DNA of 64,000 bases from Macrobrachium rosenbergii (taxonomy: Eukaryota > Arthropoda > Malacostraca > Decapoda > Palaemonidae): assembly GCF_040412425.1 (NCBI RefSeq), contig NC_089744.1:34139243-34203242 (forward strand), in the 5' to 3' direction. The notes under the pieces were generated by a model. The model was not told the DNA's origin. It did not search any database and saw only the letters and a program-made list of their open reading frames with translations. This document shows, in pieces, positions 1 through 11,764 of this stretch. Made by a program: the position numbers and the translations under genes. The number at the start of each line of letters is the position of its first letter. The stretch's first letter is position 1.

Positions 1-4
1 AACA

Positions 5-1712
5 ACACCAAAAACTAGTCATCATAAGCAAACAAAGGCAGCGCAAAAATCATTCCTTGAAAAACTGCTGAAAATGACAAAAGTATTGAATGACATGGAT
101 AATCCCTTTGAAGAACACCCCAAAGATTTGCTGGTATTAGACATAAAGGACATTGTTGAGCCAAGCAGAGCTGACATGGTATGGGAATATCTGAAAACGG
201 GGAAAGAACAGTTCAAGGCATTTATGAAAAGTCTGTCCTCTGGAGAACAAGTCTTCTATCAGCCTATTATGAGGAATAATATTTTTTTCTTCAAAGATGA
301 CCCTGTTCCCAGTAGTTTAAGAACAAAGATGGTGAAGGAAGATTGTCACTTATTTTCACATCTGTTCATTTCCTGTCAAAGTAGACAGTATGACCTGAAC
401 GAGTTTTTTTCAGTATGGGAACCAACCTTTTCCACCCTCTCTTAGTGACAATGGCAAGCTTCACACATGTGAGAAGTCTCATCTCACTGATATACTGGAA
501 GCTGAGATCACACTACCTGACACAGAATCAGAGGCCGATGCTATTATCATAGATGGTTCAGCAATGGTTTACAGCTCAAAGCCAAACAGATCTAAAACCT
601 TTGAAAATTATGCCAATGAAGATATTCTATTCTGCCCAAAGTCAGATCATACTGCACAAAATACAATCAAGTTGACATAGCATAAGATGTGTACACTAAA
701 GATAGCTTGAAACACAAAACCAGATCCAAGAGAGGAAAAGCAATAAGGAGGAGGGTGACCTCTCAAGTAAAACACCTGGTAACTGGCATAATTTTCTTCG
801 TGACAGTGACAACAAGACAGAGTTGTTCAGCTTCCTTTCAGATAAGATACATTCTGAAATTGAATCTAACATCACAGTAATTGACAAAAGGAACAGAAGC
901 TTTGTACAACAAAGTGATGCCATCATTAGTCGACATAACTCCTTGCAATCAAGAGGAAACAGATACACGGATCTTTCTCCATGCTAAGAATGCTGTTTGC
1001 GAAGGAAACAGAACTGTCATAATCAGAGCTACAGACACTGATATACTGACTATAGCAATATCTGTTCCATCAAATCTCACTGCACTTGGCCTAGAGAAAA
1101 TGTGGTTAGCCTATGGACATGGAAAACATTTTTGATACACCCCAGTTCATGACATTGTAAATTTTATTGGTACAGACAAAGCTAAGGGGCTTCCATTTTT
1201 TCGTGCATTTACTGGATGTGATGTTGTATCAGCTTTTCATGGAAAAGTTAAAAAGTCAGGTAACCTCAGTCTTCAAGAAACTCAGTGACTGTCCACAGGA
1301 AGTTGATGCTAATGACCTGAAGGTCTTAGAGAGGTATGTTGTTGTCATGTACAATAGATCAAGTTCATGTGCTAGTGTCACTGATGCCAGATTAGACTTG
1401 TTTGCAAGGAAGCAGAGAGCATATGATTCAATTCCTCTAAGTTAGTCTGCCTTGCTTGAACATGCAAAACTTGCACCTTTCCAAGCAGGATACATATGAA
1501 GTTCGTCAGACTGATGTGCCAAGTCCAGCTATGTGGGGCTGGATAAAAGACGGCGAAGAATAGAAAATCACATGGACAACACTTCCACCAATTGCTAAAA
1601 GCTGTCAAGAACTGACAAAATGTGGTTGTAAGGGTGACTGTCATGTTAGATGCAAACGTTACCACAGCGGACTGAGCTGTATTGTTCTCTGTGCATATTC
1701 CTGCCACGACTA
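5..1712 (+). pseudogene. Degenerate copy of a multi-copy invertebrate ORF family with Cys-rich C-terminus
   Basis: Reading successive plus-strand frames recovers one long protein interrupted by stops and frameshifts. An N-terminal part (from the left edge to about 445) contains DLLVLDIKDIV and FISCQSRQYDLNEF. A middle part (about 450-680) contains IIIDGSAMVYSSKP and SKTFENYANEDI. Next come KTRSKRGKAIRRRVT (about 725-770), EETDTRIFLHAKNAV (about 950-1000) and FTGCDVVSAFHGK (about 1205-1250). Then DARLDLFARKQRAY (about 1385-1425) and a cysteine-rich end (about 1615-1712) follow. I recognise this order from a large family of uncharacterised, probably transposon-associated proteins repeated in arthropods, cnidarians and other invertebrates. 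Its function is unknown to me. Stops at 443-445, 677-679 and 1133-1135 and frame changes near 770 and 1140 make it a pseudogene. The 5' end lies outside the window. Confidence 0.75.
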
Positions 1713-1739
1713 GAATTGTGTGTGTATATATAAGCATAA

Positions 1740-2535
1740 TTATATATGCATGTAAATGGACAAGTATATATAATATATATTACTGTTGTATTTTCCAAAT
1801 GTGTTGTAATATCACATAAAGGTATACATAGAATTAATTAATACATATAGCTAAATAAACAAGAAAACTAATTAGCGGAATAATATTTGTCAGTTATTTG
1901 TACGTATCTTTTAGTGTACTGTATCATTCATCATATATACTTATGGAATATAGTGCAATAAAATAGTTTTATATGCACTTTATACTAATATATAATACTC
2001 TGGAATTCATTCTATACATTTAAATTAAAACAACAGCCAAAGAAGTCACAAAAAAAAAAAAACGAATGTAAGATTTTACTAATATCGATTTCTAAAAATG
2101 GCGGCCATCACCATTTTGGATTTTCAAGTGGCTAACGTTTTTATCGTGAAAAGTGACCTACTAGCAATATGTGATCCAAATTTCATGCTTGTATCACCAA
2201 GTGCACAATTATCTTGTTATCCGCTCTACTGGATGATTGGGACATGTTTGTGAGAACAGATATACAGTTTGTCAAAAAAAAAAAAAAAAAAAAAAAAATT
2301 GAAGAAACAGAAGTAGCAGGATGAAGAGCAGTAGGAAGGCACACGAAATCATGGATACACAGAAGATGCATACCTAAATCAGATGGGAGCTCAGGCAGAA
2401 AGTGTGTATGACAGAGAAGTGGAGAGGACTCACCCCTTAAAAGGGAAAAGCTACAGTAAAAACTATTTATGGTGATGGCAAAATACATCAATGGTACCAT
2501 ATTAGTGCATGTGTATATGAGAACTCTAGATTTTT

Positions 2536-2625
<90 letters not shown>

Positions 2626-3394
2626 ATAGCAGAATCACATGTGCACGTGCACAACTATTTTGCAGTGCTACCATTCAGAGAATACAAAAGAGCTAAGTAG
2701 CTTCAGTGCAGTCAATAGCTCAGCCTCCCATTAACTTGCAAAATTCAATATCTGGGCCTCATTCTCACTTGCAAAAAAAGAACAGGAATATGTTTGTCAG
2801 AGAAAATTCATAAGAGGCCACTGTACTTTCATATTAATAGCATTCGTCTACCAGAGAAAATCTCAACATTTGTGTTGCCATTTCTCATTCAAATATCAAG
2901 CAGCTCAGCTTAAGCAGGAAAACTTTCATCCAAGATGTGCCTTTACATAAGTTTACAACTGAGGTAAAACTTGCATCTTTCTACAATACTTGCATAATTA
3001 ACACATGAATAGCCTATAAAATGTCATATCCCCATTTCAGCTTATGATATTCTATATCAAGACATACACAAATATGATTTAATTAACAGTATCCCTTCAA
3101 ATTTCAAGTGTAATGCATTTCTGATTAGCTTATGAAGCTAAAAGACCTAAAAATGAGGACTCCATGATTCAATGATGAAGGTAGGCTTATTTCAAACAAA
3201 CACAAAAAGGCTAATTTTAAACACAAAAAGGGTACAGTATGCTTTAATTATTAAAGATACTAGGCAATACTCTCAAAAGGGTTTAATCCCAAATGTGAAC
3301 ACTGTACTATAAAAGGAGGTACTGCATTCACCTAACTTAAGCTTATTATCCTTATTAGAGCAATGCTATTAAGTAACCTCATGCTTTAACATAC
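1740..3394. other. AT-rich non-coding stretch left of pICln exon 2
   Basis: This is AT-rich sequence with a poly(A) run (about 2274-2298) and a long GA microsatellite. I looked on the minus strand for the acidic C-terminal exons expected of pICln and did not see them, so they probably lie further left. Nothing else was recognised. Confidence 0.5.
2539..2624. repeat. (GA)n microsatellite
   Basis: About 43 uninterrupted AG units. Open reading through it gives only SLSL or RERE low-complexity peptide. Confidence 0.95.
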
Positions 3395-3543
3395 CTTCTC
3401 GTGGTTCCATTTCTACATCTATCATTAGGTACAGACAGGGGAAAGAAAAGCTTGCAGGATCCCGACTAACAGCATGAATAGCGATATGAGGATATTCCAG
3501 TGACAATCCTGTATCATCTCCATCCTTAACCCATGTCACACGA
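3395..3543 (-). CDS. CLNS1A: pICln coding exon 2
   Basis: It is 149 nt, acceptor AG at 3545-3544 and donor GT at 3394-3393, ending in phase 1. It covers the core of the PH-like domain (LSLEYPHIAIHAVSRD, CLYLMIDV). Confidence 0.9.
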
Positions 3544-6500
3544 CTGTAATAAAAGTAAAGGGCTCAAGACCATTAAAATTTTGAGAAAAATATTGCAAAT
3601 CCTACAGCCTTCAACAATGAATATCAAGACAATTACACATGCAATCCAGCAATACAGTGAATATCAAGACATATATAAACACAACTGTCATTAATATACA
3701 TTCAAAAATTACCTTAAAAATCTAGTAAATGACATAAGACAAAAACATATCATGTCTTCACTTATATCAATAAGCGATTTAAAAATACTAATGTAACAAA
3801 CACAACAAAAATTCTGTAGAAAAAGTTAAGTAGAGGTACAAACTATAGTGCACTTTCAGAGAAATATTCGTCTAGTATTCATATCAAAAGGGAAAAAAAG
3901 TGTTGCGTCATGCCAAGGCATCAAGAAGTGAGAGTCATGAAAATGACATTTTCATAATTTAAGTTCCATATATACTCACCAAGTAATTACAACGATAATG
4001 TATCTACCTTGTGCAGCAACTTTTTGAATTGTGCAGTAGCGCTTCTTTATTGTTTTACCTAGGTAACAGCCCAGCCCAATACCAGGGAACACAAGAACAA
4101 CCTGGCAGCCATTACTCAATTTGTTTGTGCCCTCATGTCCATGACAGGGGAGGAGGGCAGGCTCTAATCTAGTACTGGCAGTCCCCAGTTATTAGTGGCC
4201 TTGGTTATCGGCGATCTGGTTTTACGGTGCTTGCCTAGTGATGACGATAACTGGATTTTTTTATGACAATACGTATGTACTGATCTCCGCTTATCGGTGC
4301 CAATCTTCGGTTATTGGACCCGATAAGCAGGTATATTGTCGATTTTTGGTTATCAGTGATTTTCGGTTATCGTCACGCCGTTTGGAACGGAACCCCTGCT
4401 GATAACCGGGGACTGGACTGCATGTAATTACAGTAATTGGCAAGTATATATGAAACTTAATTTTATTATGAAAATATCACTTTCATTTGAGTAACTTACC
4501 AAGTAATTACATAGCAGAATCCCACAGTGAATGGAGGTGGGACACATGGACATATTCTACCCCAAAACATTACAACATGATAATGACTTCGAAATAGAAC
4601 AATCTGCCAGCACTGAATGCAATGCTTGTTGCTTCCTTACCTGGTAAGAGAGCTACTGCAGGTGAATACTGCCTCTGGTTGGTGCTCATCTTAACCTGTA
4701 GTGGCGTGGCTGTTGAGCCGTGGGGCGCCTCTACTTCAGTGGGAGCTCTCTAGCGGAAGATATGACTGATGGCTAACAAAGCATACAACAAAGTGCCCTT
4801 GCACTGGGCACAGTACAGAAATTAAAAACCAGACAATGCTGTCAACTACTCTGAAAACACTTGATAAAAACCACAACCTGTCCACTAAAACTGGTGGATA
4901 CTCCAGGTACCTTGTACCCCCAGGCTCCCTAAAACTCAAAAACCCTACACCACGACAAAAAGATAGTAGGAGAAAAAAAAAAGTGCTTCCTACAATTCTT
5001 CACCTAATACCATGCCAGCCACCGATAATGGCCCCAGGGTACTGCAACCATCGAACAGTTTCTACCTCCTTTAAATAGTGAGGCAAAAATGAACTTGCAC
5101 TTCCAGTAAGTCCACTGGGTAATAGAAGACAAGGACATGTTATGTCTGAACGCCAATGAAGTAGACACCACTCTGATGTCATGCGCTCTTCCATTAAAGT
5201 TTGGTAAAAAGTCATCCTGGATCTGGGCATGTGCTTCTTTAATTAAATCTCTCAGAAAGAACGACAAGGTGTTCTTTGACAGAGGACGAAATGGGTTCCT
5301 TACCAAACACCAAAGGTAACAATATGTATCCCTGATCTTTTCTGTCCTTTTCAGGTAGAATCTCAAAGCTCTGACTGGACAAAGGACTCTCTCTTCTTCC
5401 TCTTGACCTAAAATATCTGCTAAGTTCTTAAGCATAAAAGAATGAGGCCAGGGATTGGATGGGTCCTCATTCTTTGCCAGAAAGCCTAGAGTGAAAGAGC
5501 AAACTGCATCTCCTTGAGAGAAACCACTTTCTTGTCAATGGCTTGAAGTTCACTGATGCGTTTAGCTGTAGCTGACGCAAAGAGGAAGAGAGTCTTAGAT
5601 TCGTAAGAGAAGCAGATTTAAGGGGCACAAAAGATGGGCCTGTCAGCCATTTCAGGACCACATCCAGATTCCAGGAGACCAAAGAATTGTCCTTTTTCTG
5701 TTTTGCCCTATCAAAGGACTTTAACATGTCCTTGATATCGGAGTTCAAAGACATACAGCCCTCTACGTTTAAAGACTGAGCTAAGCATATCCTGATATCC
5801 TTTAATGCTAGAGGAAGACAAGTGCCTGCTATAGCTCAGAAAAAGGAGAAAATCCACACTCTGAGTTACAGTGGTCTCAAAAGATGAAATATTTCTTCTG
5901 TGGCACTACTGTCGAAAGACTGACCACTTAGCCTGATAGGCGAGGCTAGAAGATCTTCTGCACTGCAATAACTTCTGCAGCTTCCCTTGAAAACCCCTTC
6001 ACTCTGAACAGCTTCCAGACAGTCTGAAGCCTGTCAGAGCAGGAGCAGACAACCCTTGATGTCTTCTGAAGTGGGGTTGTCTGAGTAGAGACAGTTTTAG
6101 GGGAAGCAGTCTTGGGAAGTCCACCAACACATGAAGAAGGTTGGGAAACCACTCTCTCAGAGGCCAAAACGGAGCTATAAGGATCATGGTTGCATTGTGG
6201 TGCATCTGAAACTTGTTCTACACCTCCCTGTTCATGCTGAAGGGAGGGAAGGCATACAGGTCTAGATTTGACCAATCCTGTAGCATGGCGTCCGTGGCCC
6301 ATGCAAGAGGGTCTGGAGCTGGCGGCCAAAACGAAGGAAGACAACAGTTCCTGGAGGTGGCAAACAAGTCTATCACTGGCTTGCCCCATAATGTCCACAG
6401 ATCTAGACAAACTAGGGGGTGCAGGGTCCATTCAATGGGAAGGACCTGCTTTTGATGGCCCAAGGATCCTTGCGCTGACGAATCGGTGCGAAGTTCTCCG

Positions 6501-9500
6501 AAAAATGAGGGCGATCGCAACTTGAAGAGGAAGACCCTTGCTGCTTCCAAAGTGTGAAACTCCTGTACCTCTGCCCTTGGAGGGAGCTTTGACAGATCCC
6601 ATGAAACCCTCCTTGGCTACCTGGTTGTACAACGAGACAATTGGGGGACCGACACCCAAAGCACGCCAAGAAGCCGAACTCCGAAGTGCTCTCTCTCTGT
6701 CCGTCTTGCGCCTCTCGGAACAACCGAGAGGAAAAGAGAACAGGTGAGGAAAAAGAGTACCCCTACCTGTCCTGCCAGTAAGACCAGCAGGAGAGGCGGA
6801 CCGTGAGCGATAATCAACCGAAGGAGATTACTACTACACGAGGGAAGAAGAGCGCTTGTGCCGTGGCAAGGCGTTTTCCTGGAAAGAGCAAAAAAAGTTC
6901 ATTCAAACAGAGCCGAGAACCCGATTCGGAAAAAATCGAGTTAGGCCAAGCCGAGCCAATCACGCTAACGTGATCCAGACTGGGAGGTATGTGGTGGACG
7001 GAGGCAGGCAGGGCGAGCTGAGCCAGTCTCACAAGCGTGACCAAGGGCTGGGCGGGTGAGCAAGCCAGGCCGAGCCAGTCTTGTATACGCGACCATGGGC
7101 CGAGCCGAGCCGATTGTGCGAACACAATCTGAACCGGACAGGGCGGAACTCGTCTGCTGTGAACTATTGCTACTTTCCCGAACTCTAAACTCCAAGGCTG
7201 AGGCCCCTGGAGAAGGTTCAAAGGGGAATTCTGTGTCTGCTATCCTGCATGCTCGAACTCTAAGGTTCAAGACAAGTATGAAACCTGGCCGAGCAACCGA
7301 AGAAGCTGGCGGGCAGTATTGAGACACTTGGCATCTCGGCACCCAAACATCAGGACAGCGCTCGTGATTCAAGAATTCGAGCTACCCACGAAACTCCTAA
7401 AAATAGGGAGCAGCTGCTTTCAGTTTCCTAAGAGATCGAAAGAGCCAGGCACAGAACCAGTCTTAGACGCAGACTTCCAAGACTGGCAATGAGGGTGCAG
7501 CCTCTTGCGGCCCCCAAAAAGCCAGACCCTACAGGAGAATGCGAATTGGCTTCCGCCTGAGGGTGGGAAGAACCAACGAGAGAAACTTGTCTCCTGGAAG
7601 AGAGTCAGTCCCTTAGAAGTCAAGCAGGACTCTCCAAGGGAATTTCTTCTCTGCTTCTTCTGGTGTTTGAACTGCCAGCATCGAGAAACCAGGCTGGGAA
7701 TCCGACCAAGCCCAAAGGTCGGGAAGAGTCAACGAGAGACCCACTGCCTCCTTTCTGAGGAGGCAGTCCTTATATGTCCAAGAGCATCGAGGGGAAGAAG
7801 CAGCCTTCCTCTCCTTCCACCGACGGAGGTCTGTCCAATTCCAGGGACCCCCTTGGACCTCGGGAGAGGAAGGGAAGATGCAGCAGAAGATGAAATCGAA
7901 ACTAAGATGAAGACGACGGCGGATGCTTCCACAGGGCGACTTCCTTCACCTCCACTCCGACATCTTCTACAGGATGGTGGACACAAAACATGGTAACCTC
8001 CAGGGCAGTCAGGCAGGAACGCAACAGGAAGCAGCCCAGGATCATTTGTTTTAATTTGCATTTCCCACCAGGAGAAGCAGCAGGCATGATCAGGACAGCT
8101 GATGCTGTCTCTCTGTCTGTCGGTCTGAGCGGTTTTTGGGGAAGTCTTGGGCACTGCAATGGCCAGGAACGTTACGTTGTTGGTTCCACAGTGGCGTGGC
8201 TTCCATCTTCACGAAGATCAGGGTGAGTGTTCATGCCGACTTGCAGGAGCTTGCAATGGCCAGGATGGTGGACATCAGGATGGTGGACATCGTAACCTCC
8301 GGGGCAGCTGGCAGGAACACAACGGAAGTGGCCCCAGGCTGACCACCTGGAGAAGCGGCAGGCATGATCAGGACAGCTGATGCAGGAGCTACGGCAGCAG
8401 TTTGGAAGGCAGGAGCTACTGCAACGGCCAGGAACGTCACTTCCACAAGGCGACTTCCTTCACCTCCATGCCGACATCTTCTACAGGATGGTGGACTTCG
8501 TAACCTCCAGGGCAGCTGGCAGGAACACTAACGGAAGCGGCCCTGGGCACGACCACCAGGCGAAGCAGCAGGCATGATCAGGACAGCTGATGCAGGAGCT
8601 ACTGCAACGGCCAGGAACGTCACATGAAAGTCACCAGCAGCGACAGGAACGATCAGGATGGCTGCGACAGGAGACCAGGAAGAGCCGCCCAGAGACTGTC
8701 ATCGAGTTAACAGGAGCGTAACACAGGGAACAGCAGGAGCAGATGGACCACAGATATGCCAGAGGCATTGCCACAGCATACATGAAGGTCAGCAATGACA
8801 GTGATTGATCCACATCAGTGGGAACAGAGTCGGAACAATCCCGACGTGGAACTATGTCATCCAGCCAGTTATTGTGGTCGATCCCGAAGCAACACTAATG
8901 AACATCGAGATATCCAGCCAACGACTGCTGTGTCTGCGATGCTCACTGTCAACCTGATGATTAGAGAGGGAAACTCCTCTCAGTACGAAGGGAACTAACC
9001 TACGCAGAGAGAGGAGGTTAAAAGTTAAGTATATCTTAGTTTAACCAGACCACTGAGCTGATTAACAGCTCTCCTAGGGCTGGCCCGAAGGATTAGATTT
9101 ATTTTACGTGGCTAAGAACCAACTGGTTACCTAGCAACGGGACCTACAGCTTATTGTGGAATCTGAACCACATTATGACGAGAAATGAGTTTCTATCACC
9201 AGAAATAAATTCCTCTAATTCTTCATTGACCAGTTGGAGAATCGAACGCTGGGCCAATAGCGTGCTAGCCAAGAGCTCTACCCACCCCTCCAATGAAGAA
9301 CTGGAGAGAGGAAGTACCCAAGAAGAGGTCATCCTACTGGCCCCCACCCCCTCGCGGTCTTCGTCCGACGAGCAAGCAAAGAGGGCGAAGGAGAGAGATC
9401 TATGCCGAAGGAGAGATAAGGAAGAACCTACGGGGAGAGAAAAGGACGGAGGGGAGGCCACCAATGGCGCTGTGGAAGTGTAACTTACGGACGACGCCTG

Positions 9501-11764
9501 CAACCTCCCACCGGCCTCGCAACTCTCTAAGCGCAAGCGGTGAAAACAACACTCAGCACAAGTAGGACGGAAGTAATCATGCCCTCTGCACGGAGGGCGG
9601 GAGCCTAAGAAGGGAAGCAAACTCTTACGTCCTGATCAATGTAGGGGAGCGAAGATATTACGTCCCAATCTAATATTTCTGATTGTACAGGGGAATGCCT
9701 TCATTATCTGAATAAAGGGCTACTAGAAACAAGCATTACCACTCGGTTAAGCTCCTTTACATACACCCTTGGCCGTCAACCCAAGACAGCACAAGGAAAC
9801 AACGGCTATGCAAGGTTATCACAAATCGTGGGTTTGTATTAATAAATATCAAACATACATAATATATACACAAAATATAATAAGATCCCACTGGGATAAT
9901 AAGAGCTTATCGACAGTCAGGCAATGAGATCCGAAGCCACGTCTGCAACGCATGACGGCCGAAAGCAAACTGGAATGTTTACATCCAGGCAGGCGGGTAA
10001 TCCCACCTACCTGGAGGTAGTTTCCAGCCTACACTGACAGTAATTCTTAATATAAAGGACTGACGGTTTGTATATCATGTTGGAACAAATCATCTTTATA
10101 GTGTTCTTGGACATTGGCCAAAACTCAGAGATGACAGGCACTTTTAGCACATCAGCTATTCTAGGTCATTTTGGGAGCTTTTTTTTTGTTTTTCTTTTAT
10201 GTAATAATTACCTAATGCTTTCAACCAATTAAAACTTCATAAACCCTTAAACTCCAGTGGCCAGATATTTTATGACTCCTCCCAGTTATCACAAAAGTTT
10301 CTCCAGTTTGACAATTGCTGCCCTGGATTAAGAAAGTTTGATGGGGATCTCAGTGATAGCCTAGGCTACATTTTCTATTACGGATGTAAAATGTACTCTT
10401 TATCCAACTAAAAGCAAGTTAATCCCTTCACAATAAATGTCACTCATCCAATAAACATGCCTTAGCTGAAAGTTACCAACCAGGATTCGAAATAGGACAG
10501 AAACAATGGGTGCCTTTTAGCTGTGCACCTTCCAACCTCAAGGTAAGCAATATGCTCTGTGCAATGCTAACAAGGACACGGGTGACACCTTTCCCATTAT
10601 GACCTGGTGCACAAGGTTAGACCAAAACGAGATTCTGTATTTCACTTTCATGACCTATGGCGCTCTACGTCAGGTAAGGATTAAGCACTGTAAGTTTGGT
10701 TAGGATGTATCCCATAACCTATCCTTAACCTAGGGTACCAAGCCCTACCCTAGCCAATGAGGCTTTGCCCCTCTTGGACCCCCTCAACAAGACACAGCTT
10801 GGTGACCACTGCATAAAAAACACGCGCACAACTAGACGGGGCTATTTAGCAACATTATTTGCCAGCTTGACACAATGAATAGGCTAGACTAGACTTTTAC
10901 CAGAGTTGATCCTATGGCAATGACTACTGGGTGATTGTAGAAGGATGGGAACAGGATCTGCAGACATAAACAGACTTAACACTGCTTAGAATGCCATGCC
11001 CTGAGCTTACCATCCCGACCTCATTTAAAGCACTGTGCCCTGCCCTGGCTGTGGGGGCACTTTGCTCCCACCCCAAAGTAGCATTAAACAAAGGAGACAA
11101 TGAACTTAGCCTATTTTCCATTCAGAGGTACTCTCGTTGTTCTGCAAACTACCAATGACTACCACTCTGACACCAAGCTAGCATAGGCTAGGCTACACAC
11201 AAGTAGCCTAAAACTGTAGACTAGGCTAGGTACAGCAGCCTGGTTGCCACCTGTCGCCGACCTGTATGGCCTGAGCCTTGGCTTTTACTGCTGTTTGTTT
11301 ATGACTTTTGTTTCTGTTTGTCTTTTGCTTATGTTTACGACATTTGTCACCTTTTTAAAAGTTTTTACGCACATTCCCTGAGGGCTGTTGCTAGGCCTAT
11401 ACACGACCCCAATTTTGCTTGGAGACTGGTAGTCAGTCCTACCGAGCCAGAGGGCAGAAGTAGGCTCTAGGCCCCTAGCCCTGGTTGTCTTCTGTTTTGC
11501 CAAATTATCCGAAGAATTTGCAAACCTCGGCTCAATGCAGCGTAACATGTTTCTTATATGGAACCCACAAAGCATTTCCAAGCACAGGGTAGTTATATCA
11601 CAACAAGTTTACCAAAAGCAGGAAACTGAAGCCAAGGCAGTGTACCTTTCAGCGATGAAAAGAGTTCCGTCCCCCAACGGCCTCTGGTTCATGAACGCTT
11701 TCGTATTTTCCTGACGTAGACGAATGCCTTCGGTAGCGGGTGGTAAATTGGGAAGCAACATCAT
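3395..11764 (-). CDS. CLNS1A: pICln / methylosome subunit (CLNS1A), first two coding exons, 5' partial gene
   Basis: pICln is the chloride-conductance-regulatory homologue. It is a cytosolic chaperone that holds Sm proteins in the PRMT5 methylosome during snRNP assembly. Exon 1 (11764-11646) and exon 2 (3543-3395) join in phase 2 and together read MMLLPNLPPATEGIRL..., then GTLFIAESRVTWV, LSLEYPHIAIHAVSRD and FPCLYLMIDVEMEP. These are the hallmarks of the N-terminal PH-like pICln domain (family: GTLYIAES..W, FSLEYP.ISLHAVSRD, LYVMV). The donor after exon 1 (GTACAC), the acceptor TTATTACAG and the donor GTATGT fit splice consensus. The acidic C-terminal half is not found between 3394 and 1, so the gene runs off the left edge. 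The ORF of exon 1 stays open upstream to 11845. I chose the ATG at 11764 because family members start close to the LPP motif; the next codon is also ATG. The intron is 8.1 kb and packed with transposon remnants. Confidence 0.9.
3960..4455. repeat. Inverted terminal repeat pair enclosing a CAGTCCCC-type MITE
   Basis: About 32 bp at 3960-3992 (TAAGTTCCATATATACTCAC...) recurs inverted at about 4421-4455, with one short indel, giving a roughly 495-bp unit. The AAGTAATTAC motif occurs again, in direct orientation, at about 4499-4510 at the edge of the DIRS remnant. These may therefore be terminal repeats of that element rather than a separate MITE. Confidence 0.55.
4170..4422. mobile_element. MITE-like element with CAGTCCCC termini
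   Basis: The left end reads CAGTCCCCAGTTATTAG. The reverse complement of the right end reads CAGTCCCCGGTTATCAG. Imperfect TTATCGG-type repeats fill the interior. The element is about 250 bp with no coding capacity, a non-autonomous DNA transposon by structure. The superfamily is not assigned because no clear target duplication is visible. Confidence 0.6.
4490..6750 (-). mobile_element. DIRS-like (tyrosine-recombinase) retroelement remnant, RNase H to integrase region
   Basis: Reading the minus strand from about 6720 to 5000 gives the RNase H/linker region (WTLHPLVCLDLWTLWGKPV, then DLFATSRNCCLPSF and PLAWATDAMLQDWSNLDLYAFPPF). After frame breaks it gives a tyrosine-recombinase domain: ERVLCPVRALRFYLKRTEKI, NPFRPLSKNTLSFFLRDLI, then RAHDIRVVSTSLAF. 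This order, RT/RNase H then tyrosine recombinase with HxxR, is that of DIRS-type elements, which are common in decapods. Multiple stops and frameshifts make it inactive. Where active relatives usually have a Tyr after the last helix, the copy reads ASLFKG, so the catalytic Tyr seems lost (inference). It lies in pICln intron 1, in the same orientation as the gene. Confidence 0.82.
5004..5435 (-). pseudogene. Tyrosine recombinase domain of the DIRS-like element
   Basis: It is the best-preserved piece, open for 143 codons. It has PVRALRFYLKRT, LSFFLRDLIKEAHAQ and HDIRVVSTSLAFRHN, the catalytic Arg/HxxR region of DIRS recombinases. The C-terminal Tyr position is not preserved. Confidence 0.75.
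6750..9017. repeat. GC-richer repetitive tract, probably the non-coding or ORF1 part of the DIRS-like element
   Basis: Base composition changes sharply from the surrounding AT-rich DNA. The stretch 6900-7130 has degenerate GCCGAGCC-containing units. The stretch 7920-8640 holds three related copies of a block of about 180 bp (near 7926, 8265 and 8445), each with ACAGGATGGTGGAC-like and GCATGATCAGGACAGCTGAT-like segments. Reading frames here are short and low-complexity. Assigning it to the adjacent DIRS remnant is inference from position and composition. Confidence 0.5.
9018..9303 (-). mobile_element. tRNA-derived SINE, copy 1
   Basis: It is about 80% similar to the copy at 62831-63112 along its length, sharing ACCAGACCACTGAGCTGATT, GGCTAAGAACCAACTGGTTA and TCACCAGAAATAAATTCCTC. 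The right end is a degraded tRNA-like promoter on the minus strand (A-box-like GAGCTC region, B-box-like GTTCGA-type sequence near 9240-9250), so the SINE points leftward. Flanks GAGAGAGGAGG (9007-9017) and GAGAGAGGAAG (9304-9314) look like an 11-bp target-site duplication with one mismatch. Confidence 0.8.
9315..11645. other. pICln intron 1, proximal part, no recognised gene
   Basis: The part to about 10060 continues the GC-richer composition of the DIRS neighbourhood. From 10060 to 11600 the sequence is AT-rich, with TAGGCCTAGGCTA-type motifs common in decapod DNA. No exon-like open frame with splice sites was found. Confidence 0.4.
11646..11764 (-). CDS. CLNS1A: pICln coding exon 1
   Basis: It encodes 39 codons plus two bases, ending GTLFIAE and AG before the donor at 11645-11644. 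With the first base of exon 2 the split codon gives Ser, recreating the family motif IAES. Confidence 0.88.
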
